A DNA stretch of 64,000 bases from positions 254,964 to 318,963 of the forward strand of contig JAFTOD010000002.1 in NCBI GenBank assembly GCA_017451525.1, read 5' to 3'. A program made the position numbers and the translations under genes. The notes under the pieces are model-generated. The model did no database searches and was not told where the DNA came from. It saw nothing but the letters and a program-made list of their open reading frames with translations. The DNA comes from Paludibacteraceae bacterium (GTDB lineage: Bacteria; Bacteroidota; Bacteroidia; Bacteroidales; Paludibacteraceae). Shown here piece by piece: positions 1 through 7,395 of this stretch; positions within the stretch are counted from its first letter, which is position 1, and every line of letters begins with the position of its first letter.

Positions 1-1
1 T

Positions 2-1315
2 GAAAAAAATGTATATTATGCGAAATATACAAGCGATATTGACAATGTGAAGTTGGCTATTTCAGAGGTGGTTTCTTCGATGCGTACTTCATTGGAAATT
101 GAGAAGAAAGATTTGCAATACCGCATGCGCGATGTAGAGCGTGAGATTCAATCATTGCCAGAAAAGGAATTGCAGATGGTTGCCATCGAGCGTAACTACC
201 GCATTGATGACAACTATTACACTTTCTTCCTCCAAAAACGTGCTGAGGCTGAAATCCAGAAAGCAGGTAACACCCCAGATAGTGAGGTGATGGATAAAGC
301 ACGTACTACCTATGCGATGAATAGCAAGGAGAAACGCAAAAACATGATGACCTATCTGGCTATCGGTTTGATTATTCCATTGTTGCTATTGGTGCTATCT
401 GAATTGCTCAATAATAAGATTCGTACACCAAAAGAGGCTGAGAAACTGAGCGATTTTGATTTGCTGGGTAGTCTGCGTCATGTGAAATCGCAAAATCCAA
501 CTTATGCGCGTATGCATCCTCGTTCGAGTTATGCGGAGATGCTACGCACGATACGTACTCGAATTGAGTTTAAACTTCTTCGCAAGACCAATATGCTGAT
601 CACGGTCACTTCCACGCAGTCAGGTGATGGTAAGACATTTATTAGCACCAACCTTGCTTCGTTATATTCGATGAGTGGGCATCCTACCTTGCTAATGGAC
701 TTGGATATCCGCAAGCCAAACGTGCATGAGAAGTTGGGATTGCCTGCACCAGAAATAGGTGTAACCAACTATTTGATAGGTGATTGCAAACTCGATGATA
801 TTATTATCAAGAATGAGAAATTAGGCTTCGACGTGATCCCTGTGGGCACTATTCCTCCTAATCCAGGTGAATTGATTCGCAACGAGAAGCTTACAGAATT
901 GTTCAATATCTTGCGTGAGCGTTATGTATATATTGTACTGGATTCTTCGCCTGTGGGTATCGTGCCTGATGCGTTGGCATTGATTGAGCAAACCGACTTG
1001 ACACTCTTCGTGTTGCGTTGTATGGAGACCAATAAATCGTTCGCAAAGCAAACTTTGGAAACATTGGCTATTAACCATAAAGAGAAAATCAATTTGATTC
1101 TCTCTGATATACCAGTAATGAAGTCTGGTAGAGGCTATGGCTACACCTACGGTAGTTACGGTTATGGTTATGGCTATGGTTACGGCTATGGCTACGGTTA
1201 TGGCGAGGGCAAGAACAAACGTTCATATGGTGCTATTGATTATATCCGTACGCGTGTAAGCAAGCGAAAGGACGAACCTACTCATAAATATATCGACGAC
1301 GAGGAGGAAGCATAA
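2..1315 (+). CDS. Polysaccharide export tyrosine autokinase (BY-kinase), 5' end missing
   Basis: Bacterial tyrosine kinase of the Wzc/Ptk type, which controls chain length and export of capsule or exopolysaccharide at the inner membrane. The frame is open from base 2 with no stop, so the gene starts before the window; the GTG at 47 is internal. Visible in order: a coiled-coil end of the periplasmic Wzz/GNVR part, one membrane helix (about 347-410), a Walker A box SGDGKT (about 620-637), Walker A' LLMDLDIRKP (about 693-722), Walker B IVLDSSP (about 935-955). The C-terminal tyrosine cluster (about 1130-1210) is an almost pure Gly-Tyr alternation, a likely autophosphorylation tail. kdsB follows 3 bases after the stop. 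Function is well supported; the polysaccharide it serves is not known. Confidence 0.9.
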   Translation, partial: EKNVYYAKYTSDIDNVKLAISEVVSSMRTSLEIEKKDLQYRMRDVEREIQSLPEKELQMVAIERNYRIDDNYYTFFLQKRAEAEIQKAGNTPDSEVMDKARTTYAMNSKEKRKNMMTYLAIGLIIPLLLLVLSELLNNKIRTPKEAEKLSDFDLLGSLRHVKSQNPTYARMHPRSSYAEMLRTIRTRIEFKLLRKTNMLITVTSTQSGDGKTFISTNLASLYSMSGHPTLLMDLDIRKPNVHEKLGLPAPEIGVTNYLIGDCKLDDIIIKNEKLGFDVIPVGTIPPNPGELIRNEKLTELFNILRERYVYIVLDSSPVGIVPDALALIEQTDLTLFVLRCMETNKSFAKQTLETLAINHKEKINLILSDIPVMKSGRGYGYTYGSYGYGYGYGYGYGYGYGEGKNKRSYGAIDYIRTRVSKRKDEPTHKYIDDEEEA

Positions 1316-1318
1316 CAC

Positions 1319-2107
1319 GTGAAGTTTATCGGTATCATACCTGCACGCTATGCCAGTTCAAGGTTCCCTGGAAAACCATTGGCAGATTTGGGCGGTAAGC
1401 CCATGATTCAGCGTGTATATGAACAAGCTTCTAAGGCGCTTGATAATGTGATCGTTGCCACGGATGATGAGCGTATCTATCAGTGTGTAAAGTCTTTTGG
1501 TGGACATGTGGTAATGACTTCATCCGACCACGCATGCGGCACCGATCGCGTGCAAGAAGCCTATACCATTGCTCGACAAACAGCAGATTGGGTTGATCAT
1601 CAAACGGTGGTGGTAAATATCCAGGGTGACGAACCCTTTATCCAACCATCTCAGATTACTGCCTTGATGGATTGTTTCTCCGATGTTGATACTGAAATTG
1701 CGACCTTGGTGCATCCCTTCACATCGCAGAATACTTGGGATGATTTGGCTAATCCCAATTACGTAAAGGTAGTCGTTGCAGCAGATCGGAATACGTCTTT
1801 TCTTGGCAAGGCGGTGTATTTCTCGCGTAGCGTAGTGCCTTATCTGCGTGGAGTGGAGCAGGCGGAGTGGCTGCAACGTGGTCGCTATTATCGCCATATC
1901 GGTATGTATGCTTATCGGGCAGATGTGCTCATGCGTATTACGCAGTTGGCTCCTTCGCCATTGGAGCAGATGGAGTGCTTGGAGCAGTTGCGCTGGTTAG
2001 AGCACGGACTGATGATTCGGGTGGCAGAATGTCACACATTCTCTATCGGTATTGACACGCCCGAAGACCTTGCGAGAGCAATCGAATATCTACAGAAATC
2101 CGAATAA
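1319..2107 (+). CDS. kdsB: 3-deoxy-manno-octulosonate cytidylyltransferase (CMP-KDO synthetase)
   Basis: Activates KDO with CTP to give CMP-KDO for the lipid A inner core; cytoplasmic. The 262-residue length is normal for KdsB. Family marks: the N-terminal nucleotide-binding loop IPARYASSRFPGKPL, the VATDDERI segment, the TSSDHACGTDR motif, and the VNIQGDEPFI metal-site motif, all in the expected order. The start is GTG at 1319, placed after a purine-rich GAGGAGG at the end of the kinase gene; no ATG lies near the conserved N terminus. It is translated just behind the BY-kinase, so LPS-core and export genes are co-transcribed. A strong hairpin terminator follows directly. Confidence 0.95.
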   Translation: MKFIGIIPARYASSRFPGKPLADLGGKPMIQRVYEQASKALDNVIVATDDERIYQCVKSFGGHVVMTSSDHACGTDRVQEAYTIARQTADWVDHQTVVVNIQGDEPFIQPSQITALMDCFSDVDTEIATLVHPFTSQNTWDDLANPNYVKVVVAADRNTSFLGKAVYFSRSVVPYLRGVEQAEWLQRGRYYRHIGMYAYRADVLMRITQLAPSPLEQMECLEQLRWLEHGLMIRVAECHTFSIGIDTPEDLARAIEYLQKSE

Positions 2108-2121
2108 TAGATTATTTACAA

Positions 2122-2157
2122 ACAGAGCAATAGACCGTTTCTATTGCTCTGTTTTTT
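2122..2157 (+). terminator. Intrinsic terminator after kdsB
   Basis: A 13-bp perfect stem (2122-2134 with 2140-2152), a 5-base loop and six T. The leftward PCMD-like gene ends inside the right arm (stop at 2141-2143), so the convergent gene's last codons and its stop are built from the terminator stem. Confidence 0.9.
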
Positions 2158-3100
2158 CATATACAAATCTTAGGTTGTCCACCCACAGTGTGTTACCCTC
2201 GTAGGCTCGGAACACGCCTGCATCGCTGGATGAGATATACATCACGATATGCGTGGGCTCATCAAGGCTCCAGCCCACTTCTTCGATGCGCACCATCTTG
2301 CCTTTGGAGTTGCGCGTCATCATAGCGCGATTGTTCAGGCGTTCATATTCTTGATAATCGGGATCATTGGTGATGTTGCCCCATCGGATAGGAATCTCAT
2401 GATTATTCACCCATTCAGGAATACTCTCACATATTCGCTCATAGGCAGTGCCTACACGTCGAGCATAAATCTGACCAGTCTCAGGATCTTCCCAGCGGTA
2501 TTGTAGATAGATGAATATCACTGCGCAGTCGTGTCCAGCTACTACTTGTGGTTTGTTTTTCTCGGTTGTGATGAGGCTGTCGGCATCGGCTATTTTGGCT
2601 TTGTAGTCAAGCATGAGTGCCGTAGGGTGGGAGGTGAAAGGTGTACCAAAGTCGATAGCGGTGTATGGTTTGCTTTTGGCAGTGATGCCGAGTGGTTCGA
2701 GTGCTTGCCCCATGTAGATGGTGCCTGATACCATGGCGTAGATGTCGCCTACATTCACATGTGATAGCACATTGCTCATTCGGCAGCAGTAGCCATATCC
2801 GCGTCTTTCGGGCACCACAGAGCCTTCCATAGCAGTCTCAATGCCCATGAATTTGGCATAGGTAGCACTGCATCCCCACGGATTACCATCGGCTGATACG
2901 TATGCTTTGTTCTCGCGTACGGTGTCCGTAGGCGCGATGGCATAGAGTGTCTTGGTTTGTCCACCAAGCAGTTTACTCTCTTTGATATAACGCACTTGCC
3001 ATTGGTCCATATCACCATATGGAATAGGCTCAGTCCAACGTTGCTGAGCCCATATCCCATTGCCTATAGCCAATAGTCCAATAATTGCTAATAACCTCAT
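2141..3100 (-). CDS. Secreted PCMD-like protein (putative carbohydrate-metabolism domain)
   Basis: A 319-residue exported protein of unknown function. It has a signal peptide (MRLLAIIGLLAIGNGIWAQ, cleavage probably after WAQ). The body resembles the Bacteroidota PCMD family: the segment IDFGTPFTSHPTALMLDYKAK near residues 150-170, and the closing strand GNTLWVDNLRFVYE at the C terminus, typical of its jelly-roll, carbohydrate-binding-like fold. The start ATG overlaps the deoD stop (ATGA at 3097-3100), so the two are translationally coupled. PCMD proteins are often encoded beside glycan-binding lipoproteins; here the partner is a nucleoside phosphorylase, which gives no clue to the ligand. Family assignment is from memory of motifs; the function is not known. 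Confidence 0.7.
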   Translation of the reverse strand: MRLLAIIGLLAIGNGIWAQQRWTEPIPYGDMDQWQVRYIKESKLLGGQTKTLYAIAPTDTVRENKAYVSADGNPWGCSATYAKFMGIETAMEGSVVPERRGYGYCCRMSNVLSHVNVGDIYAMVSGTIYMGQALEPLGITAKSKPYTAIDFGTPFTSHPTALMLDYKAKIADADSLITTEKNKPQVVAGHDCAVIFIYLQYRWEDPETGQIYARRVGTAYERICESIPEWVNNHEIPIRWGNITNDPDYQEYERLNNRAMMTRNSKGKMVRIEEVGWSLDEPTHIVMYISSSDAGVFRAYEGNTLWVDNLRFVYEKTEQ

Positions 3101-3807
3101 ACCAGACTAAACGCTACATCCATCATGTGGGTGAAATTGTTTTGTCGTTCTTCAGCTGTAGTCGCTTCGCCTGTGAGGATATTGTCGGACACGGTGCAAA
3201 TCACAAGTGCTTTGTTGCCGCTGCGTGCTGCGTTCATATACAGCGCAGGTGCTTCCATCTCAACGGCTAATACGCCCATGTTCATCCACTTGTCGTTGTG
3301 GGCATTTTCGGTATAGAAAGTGTCGGATGAGAACACATTACCCACTTTGTACTTGTAGCCAAATTGCTCGCATGCTTCTGCTGCACGGCGGCATAGATCG
3401 AAGTCGGCGATAGGAGCATAGGTACCTGGCAACTCGTATTGTGCAGCATAATTGCTGTTAGTGCATGCGCCTTGTGCTATCACGAGGTTACCGATGTGCA
3501 GGTCAGGATGTATGCTACCTGCGCTACCTACTCGGATGATGGTTTTCACGCCATAGAAATTGTAGAGTTCGTAGCTGTAGATACCGATGGATGGTATTCC
3601 CATGCCGTGTCCCATCACGCTCACGCGTTTACCGTTGTGGGTGCCTGTAAAACCGAGCATTCCTCTTACATTATTGAATTGTACTGGGTTGTCCAGATAC
3701 TTCTCTGCCATCATTTTTGCGCGCAGTGGATCACCTGCCATGATGACGGTCTCGGCTATTTCGCCGTACTGTGCTCCGATGTGTGGTGTAGGTGTATTCA
3801 TAGTCAT
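3097..3807 (-). CDS. deoD: Purine-nucleoside phosphorylase, DeoD type
   Basis: Reversible phosphorolysis of purine (deoxy)nucleosides to base plus (deoxy)ribose-1-phosphate; cytoplasmic, hexameric in the family. At 236 residues it has the usual DeoD length. Visible motifs: phosphate-binding VIMAGDPLRAK near residue 20-30, GHGMGIPSIGIY near 66, RVGSAGSI near 90, and the purine/ribose-binding VEMEAPALYMNA near 180. Two in-frame ATGs (3807 and 3801) compete; the downstream one gives MNTPTPHIGA, the form common in the family. It is first in a two-gene operon with the PCMD-like gene and has a clear promoter at 3848-3879. Confidence 0.95.
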   Translation of the reverse strand: MTMNTPTPHIGAQYGEIAETVIMAGDPLRAKMMAEKYLDNPVQFNNVRGMLGFTGTHNGKRVSVMGHGMGIPSIGIYSYELYNFYGVKTIIRVGSAGSIHPDLHIGNLVIAQGACTNSNYAAQYELPGTYAPIADFDLCRRAAEACEQFGYKYKVGNVFSSDTFYTENAHNDKWMNMGVLAVEMEAPALYMNAARSGNKALVICTVSDNILTGEATTAEERQNNFTHMMDVAFSLV

Positions 3808-3847
3808 TTCGAATTTATAAATTATGAATGATATATAATTTCAGCGG

Positions 3848-3879
3848 CAAAGGTACAAAAAAAAACGCATAAACACAAA
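3848..3879 (-). promoter_or_regulatory. deoD: Promoter of deoD
   Basis: Read on the minus strand: TTTG (3876-3879), 20 bases, then TACCTTTG (3848-3855), the Bacteroidota sigma-ABfr consensus, about 40 bases before the deoD start. Confidence 0.8.
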
Positions 3880-3924
3880 AAAAAGAGCAAAAAGTTTACT
3901 TTTATGCGATTTTTGTGGTGTTTA

Positions 3925-4050
3925 GGCTGCGTGGAGTGGCAGTAGCTTCGAGGTGGGATTGCCGAGAGGCAATGTCGGTGCCCTCGAAGGTACAACCTTG
4001 CCACTCTACGTAAGGACGAAGTCCGTATTTGGGCTGCGTGGAGTGGCAGT
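3925..4050. repeat. 19-bp direct repeat with nested and mutually exclusive hairpins
   Basis: GGCTGCGTGGAGTGGCAGT occurs exactly at 3925-3943 and 4032-4050. Between them lie nested inverted repeats: CTTCGAGG (3946-3953) with CCTCGAAG (3982-3989), enclosing ATTGCC-GAGA-GGCAAT (3958-3973, a GNRA-type loop). TGCCACTCTACG (3999-4010) can pair, with a single G-T pair, with either copy of the direct repeat, so two alternative long stems are possible. A further GGAC-GAA-GTCC hairpin lies at 4014-4024. No gene or transcript start is evident for it. It could be a relic mobile palindromic element or a structured RNA. Confidence 0.6.
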
Positions 4051-4204
4051 TTATAGGGCTCCCGCAAAGCTTTTTTTTAGTTTCTTTCCGCTTTCTTTCT
4101 CGAAACTACCTCGTTACCACTTCGATACCAATCCATTACCATCCAATACTTTCCCCGTACTTTGCTACCTATCTCTCGGCGTTCATTCGCTGAGTATCCC
4201 CCGC

Positions 4205-4253
4205 CTCTACACCCTACACTCTACACTTTACACCCTACACCTTTCACTTTTCC
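4205..4253. repeat. Degenerate heptamer array, 7 units (CTCTACA type)
   Basis: Seven consecutive 7-bp units: CTCTACA, CCCTACA, CTCTACA, CTTTACA, CCCTACA, CCTTTCA, CTTTTCC. Intergenic, ends 10 bases before the -33 element of the promoter at 4263. One of a family of 7-bp-period arrays in this window. Confidence 0.85.
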
Positions 4254-4262
4254 CCTTAAAAA

Positions 4263-4294
4263 TTTGCATATCCGCAAATTTTGTTGTACCTTTG
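4263..4294 (+). promoter_or_regulatory. Promoter of the candidate structured RNA
   Basis: TTTG (4263-4266), 20 bases, TACCTTTG (4287-4294). Transcription should start near 4300. The next protein start (4718) is more than 400 bases away and a terminator lies between. Confidence 0.8.
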
Positions 4295-4299
4295 CACCC

Positions 4300-4662
4300 G
4301 ATTCAACCAGCCCGAAGGGATGGGTGGGTCAAGACATAATGGATTTCGTGTTTCACAAATGCCACATATTGTAGATTTGTTTCTATAACGTGTCTCATTG
4401 AGAAGCAGGAAAAGGACGTTTTCTGAACGTTATCTTCTACGATCGAACTTCGCAACTTTGGTTTACCAGAAGATATCGCAACGAAGCGTCCATGCCGGGT
4501 GTATTATACCTATATGCGAATGTGTGTCCGAGCGGATACAGCGCATATGTCATTATATAATACGCGATTGGCGTGGGCTGGCTGAGTTGCTTATCTTGGT
4601 AAAAGGCAATGCGAAGGCCAGATCGTGGGATAAGCAAGAAAGTTTCTCCCACGTCTTTTTTT
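4300..4662 (+). ncRNA. Candidate structured non-coding RNA, about 360 nt
   Basis: Bounded by a consensus promoter (4263-4294) and an intrinsic terminator (4624-4662), with no convincing ORF. Paired arms seen by eye, all exact: CCAGCCC (4307-4313) with GGGCTGG (4575-4581), a long-range closing helix; GGACG (4414-4418) with CGTCC (4487-4491), enclosing TATCTTCT (4431-4438) with AGAAGATA (4468-4475); GTATTATA (4501-4508) with TATAATAC (4556-4563), enclosing ATATGCG (4512-4518) with CGCATAT (4542-4548) and a small TCC/GGA tip; TTGCTTATC (4587-4595) with GATAAGCAA (4629-4637). That last arm overlaps the terminator's left arm by two bases. It lacks the RNase P, tmRNA and SRP signature strings I know. 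It might be a 6S-like or lineage-specific RNA; identity is unknown. Confidence 0.65.
4624..4662 (+). terminator. Terminator of the candidate RNA
   Basis: CGTGGGA (4624-4630) pairs with TCCCACG (4647-4653), followed by TC and seven T. The left arm overlaps by two bases an alternative 9-bp helix with 4587-4595, so competition between the two folds is conceivable. Confidence 0.85.
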
Positions 4663-4717
4663 GTATCCATAATCGTAGTATTAACTTTAATGCCGAAGTA
4701 GGGAGAGTGGTAGGCGA

Positions 4718-5110
4718 ATGAAGAAAACAATTATGATTGTAAAAGAAAATTTAATCTCATTTAGGGTGTTATGGGCAGGTAATTATGGTAGAGTTGTAGA
4801 TACTCAAAGAACTCTCGAATTAGTTTCTCTATGGTTGGTTAATCAGGAGGAAGATGTTCGGTTGGAATTGTGTGGAGCATCAATGGATGGTCCAATAGAC
4901 TTAGTATTTGAAAGTATTGGTAATAAGAATAAAACAAAATATTTGATAGAACTCATTACTATGTTTCGCAAAAATACTGAAGTTGAACGCATTTGGTTGA
5001 AGTGGAATGATATTACTGATGATTTCATTTGGACCGATAAAGAAGCAAAAATTGAAATGAATAAAAAAGAGTACGAAAAAAAAGATTATATATTGATACA
5101 TAAAAAATAA
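4718..5110 (+). CDS. Small hypothetical protein, 130 aa
   Basis: Not recognised with certainty. The protein is soluble, charged at the C terminus (ends KDYILIHKK), with no signal peptide or membrane segment. The middle, LIELITMFRKNTEVERIWLKWND followed by ITDD near residues 78-105, recalls the helix-strand-acidic pattern of the DUF1987/SiaC regulatory phosphoprotein family, but this is weak. It starts 55 bases after the RNA terminator and lies 12 bases upstream of the BspA-like gene, so the two may be co-transcribed. The DNA is AT-rich compared with deoD and kdsB, consistent with an accessory gene. No strong ribosome-binding site is visible. Confidence 0.6.
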   Translation: MKKTIMIVKENLISFRVLWAGNYGRVVDTQRTLELVSLWLVNQEEDVRLELCGASMDGPIDLVFESIGNKNKTKYLIELITMFRKNTEVERIWLKWNDITDDFIWTDKEAKIEMNKKEYEKKDYILIHKK

Positions 5111-5122
5111 TACACGGAAATT

Positions 5123-7015
5123 ATGAAAACAATTAAACTTTTTCTGACAACGATAGCAATGCTATTGTGCAGCGTAATGGCGAATGCCTATGATTTTGAA
5201 GTTGATGGAATGTATTACAATTTGCATTCAGCAACGGATTTAACCGTAGAAGTTACATATGGCGAAAATAGATATAGTGGAGAAGTAATTATACCTTCTA
5301 CTATTACTTATCAATCAAGGAGTTTAGCAGTGGTAGGAATATCTAGTTGGGCGTTTGGAAATGATTCCGAACTTATAAGTATCACAATCCCCCAAAGTGT
5401 TGTATTTATATACCACAATTCATTCAAAGATTGTAACTCACTGAAGCATTTATATATAGAAAATGGAGAGGAAGATATTTTGGTAAAAGGGGTGGAAAGG
5501 CAAAGTCCTTTCTGTGATTGTCCGTTAGAAAGTATCTATATAGGTCGCGACTTCACTTACGAAGGACCTACTCACGATCCGCTATTCTACCAACAAACAC
5601 AATTGAAATCACTAACTATAGGAAATGGTTTTGGTAAGATAGAAAATGACATGTTCAATGATTGTACCTCATTGGAAGAAGTGTATATTGAAGATGGAAA
5701 GTCTTCCCTTTTTTTAGGGTATAATGACGGCTATGAAGGTACTGGTGTTTTTTCAGACTGCCCTATTAAACATCTTTATTTAGGTCGTGATCTTTTCTAC
5801 ACAGCAGATGGCTATACAAAGTTTTTAGGTAGCTATAATTCTCCTTTAAGGTCACTAACGATTGGGAAATTTGTAGATGAAATAGAAAATTATACATTTT
5901 ACGAATGCGACTCAATACAAAATTTGCGTATAAATGATTGTAATAAAACTCTGAAGGTATCAAAATTTTCATTTTCTTATAATGATGATAATGGTAGCAT
6001 AGATCTCTATTTAGGACGTAACCTTGATTATTCAGGGGGAGTGTTCCCATTCTCACATACTGGCGTAGCATCACTAGTTATAGGAGATAGCGTAACAAAC
6101 ATAAATGATGACATGTTTCATAACTGTTTTTCACTTGAAAATGTCACAATAGGGAATAATGTTGTCCGTATAGGGAATAGTGCTTTTTGCCAATGTAGAG
6201 GTCTATATGACATTGGCATTACAATTCCAAATAGTGTTACATATATAGGAGAAAGTGCGTTCAAGGATTCCAGACTTGGAAGCATAACTCTCCCCAATGG
6301 TCTTACCAGTATAGAAAATAGCACCTTCTCGGGCTGCAACTTGAGAAGCATCACTATTCCAAATGGTGTTACTAGTATAGGAGATTATGCTTTTTTGGGC
6401 TGCTATTTAAAAAGAATCACTATTCCAAATGGTGTTACTAATATAGGTAGGTCTGCTTTCGCAGGTTGTGATTTTACAACTATTATCATTCCTAATAGTG
6501 TTTGCAACATAGGAGAAGGTACTTTTAATAATTGTGATAGTCTTAGAAGTATATATGTAGAAAAAGCTACTCCTATAACACTAAACAAGGATATCCTCTT
6601 AGCATCTGCTTACATCAATACAACTCTTTATGTACCAGCAGGATCACTTGCTGCTTACCAAAGTGCAGATATATGGAAAAACTTTTGGAATATTCAAGAG
6701 TATTATTTGGACAAAAAATTCTGTGTCAATTATTTTATAGATGGGGAACTTTATGCAGTAGATAGTGTTAAACATGGTGATACAATTATACCACGAGCGG
6801 AACCAATAAAAGAAGGATATACATTTAGCGGCTGGAGTGAAGTCCCTGAAATAATGCCAGCTCACGATGTGGAAATTTATGGAAACTTTATTTTCAGCAG
6901 TGTGACGGATGTGAAGATAGATCCTAAACAGTCTCAAAAAGTATTAGAAAATAATCAACTCTTCATCATTCGTCCTGATGGAAAGAAATACAATACCATA
7001 GGACAGGAATTATAA
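5123..7015 (+). CDS. BspA-like leucine-rich-repeat surface protein
   Basis: Exported LRR_5 protein of 630 residues. Order: signal peptide (about 1-22, ending VMANA); irregular then regular 23-residue LRR_5 units (about 70-500), best seen at 330-480 where TIPNGVTSIGxxAFxGC repeats; an InlB/Listeria-Bacteroides-type repeat (about 530-590, with GYTFSGW); and a short C-terminal strand block (about 600-630, QLFIIRPDGKKYNTIGQEL), a shortened type IX-like sorting tail often found on such proteins. BspA-family proteins bind host or matrix proteins; the ligand here is unknown. Two consecutive LRR units are nearly identical at DNA level with a 69-bp period (about 6348-6480), so unit number could vary by recombination. 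Confidence 0.85.
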   Translation: MKTIKLFLTTIAMLLCSVMANAYDFEVDGMYYNLHSATDLTVEVTYGENRYSGEVIIPSTITYQSRSLAVVGISSWAFGNDSELISITIPQSVVFIYHNSFKDCNSLKHLYIENGEEDILVKGVERQSPFCDCPLESIYIGRDFTYEGPTHDPLFYQQTQLKSLTIGNGFGKIENDMFNDCTSLEEVYIEDGKSSLFLGYNDGYEGTGVFSDCPIKHLYLGRDLFYTADGYTKFLGSYNSPLRSLTIGKFVDEIENYTFYECDSIQNLRINDCNKTLKVSKFSFSYNDDNGSIDLYLGRNLDYSGGVFPFSHTGVASLVIGDSVTNINDDMFHNCFSLENVTIGNNVVRIGNSAFCQCRGLYDIGITIPNSVTYIGESAFKDSRLGSITLPNGLTSIENSTFSGCNLRSITIPNGVTSIGDYAFLGCYLKRITIPNGVTNIGRSAFAGCDFTTIIIPNSVCNIGEGTFNNCDSLRSIYVEKATPITLNKDILLASAYINTTLYVPAGSLAAYQSADIWKNFWNIQEYYLDKKFCVNYFIDGELYAVDSVKHGDTIIPRAEPIKEGYTFSGWSEVPEIMPAHDVEIYGNFIFSSVTDVKIDPKQSQKVLENNQLFIIRPDGKKYNTIGQEL

Positions 7016-7087
7016 CTTCATATTAAGATACGCTCTTAAAAATGCCATCGTTTAGAGCGCGTCCTTCTGAATATGCTTTAGAGTGTA

Positions 7088-7118
7088 AGCGCGGGCAGTA
7101 ATGCCCGCGCTACTTTTT
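7088..7118 (+). terminator. Intrinsic terminator after the BspA-like gene
   Basis: AGCGCGGGC (7088-7096), six-base loop, GCCCGCGCT (7103-7111), then a five-T run. The GC-rich stem stands out from AT-rich surroundings. Confidence 0.85.
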
Positions 7119-7327
7119 ATCCCCTTCGGAAAACGAAAACCTAAAAAACGTGAGAACGGGAAACTGAGTTTCACCGAACTACCACCCATGAACCTCGCAG
7201 TGGTAATGAAGTGATTTCGAAGGGCACCGTCAGCCAGATTTCGTCTATGACTAAAGCACTTATTCCGCCAAATTTCATGCTTTTTGAACAAAAAAATACA
7301 AAAAATACACTTTTTTTGTAGCATATA

Positions 7328-7359
7328 CTTGTGTATATCAGATAATTATTGTACCTTTG
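7328..7359 (+). promoter_or_regulatory. Promoter of the DUF4143 ATPase gene
   Basis: TACCTTTG (7352-7359) preceded 20 bases upstream by CTTG (7328-7331), a one-base-off -33 element. A start near 7366 rules out the GTG at 7372 as an efficient start and favours ATG 7396. Confidence 0.65.
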
Positions 7360-7395
7360 TCCGAAAATTAAGTGCTACTTTATATTTGTCCAATT

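Larger units (their letters stand above)
3808..4717. other. Gene-free region of 910 bases
   Basis: No convincing protein gene. From left to right it holds the deoD promoter, a folded direct/inverted-repeat element (3925-4050), a pyrimidine-rich stretch, a heptamer array (4205-4253), a plus-strand promoter (4263-4294), and a long structured transcript candidate ended by an intrinsic terminator (to 4662). Open frames here on both strands are short and lack family features. Confidence 0.7.
7016..7395. other. Intergenic region with terminator, weak heptamer array and promoter
   Basis: No gene seen. It holds the terminator (7088-7118), a decayed 7-bp-period stretch (about 7128-7170, containing ACGGGAAACTGAG, which also occurs on the minus strand within the folC array), and the DUF4143 promoter. 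A leftward open frame (7052-7324) has no family features. Confidence 0.55.

Noticed and set aside
4300-4662. Candidate RNA as RNase P RNA, tmRNA or SRP RNA
   Set aside because: The length would suit RNase P or tmRNA, but the GAGGAAAGTCC-type core, a tRNA-like T arm with GGTTCGA, and the SRP tetraloop region are not seen.
4398-4721. Open frame of 107 codons over the gene-free region
   Set aside because: It runs through a terminator hairpin and many paired arms, and shows no family resemblance; a structured RNA explains the region better.
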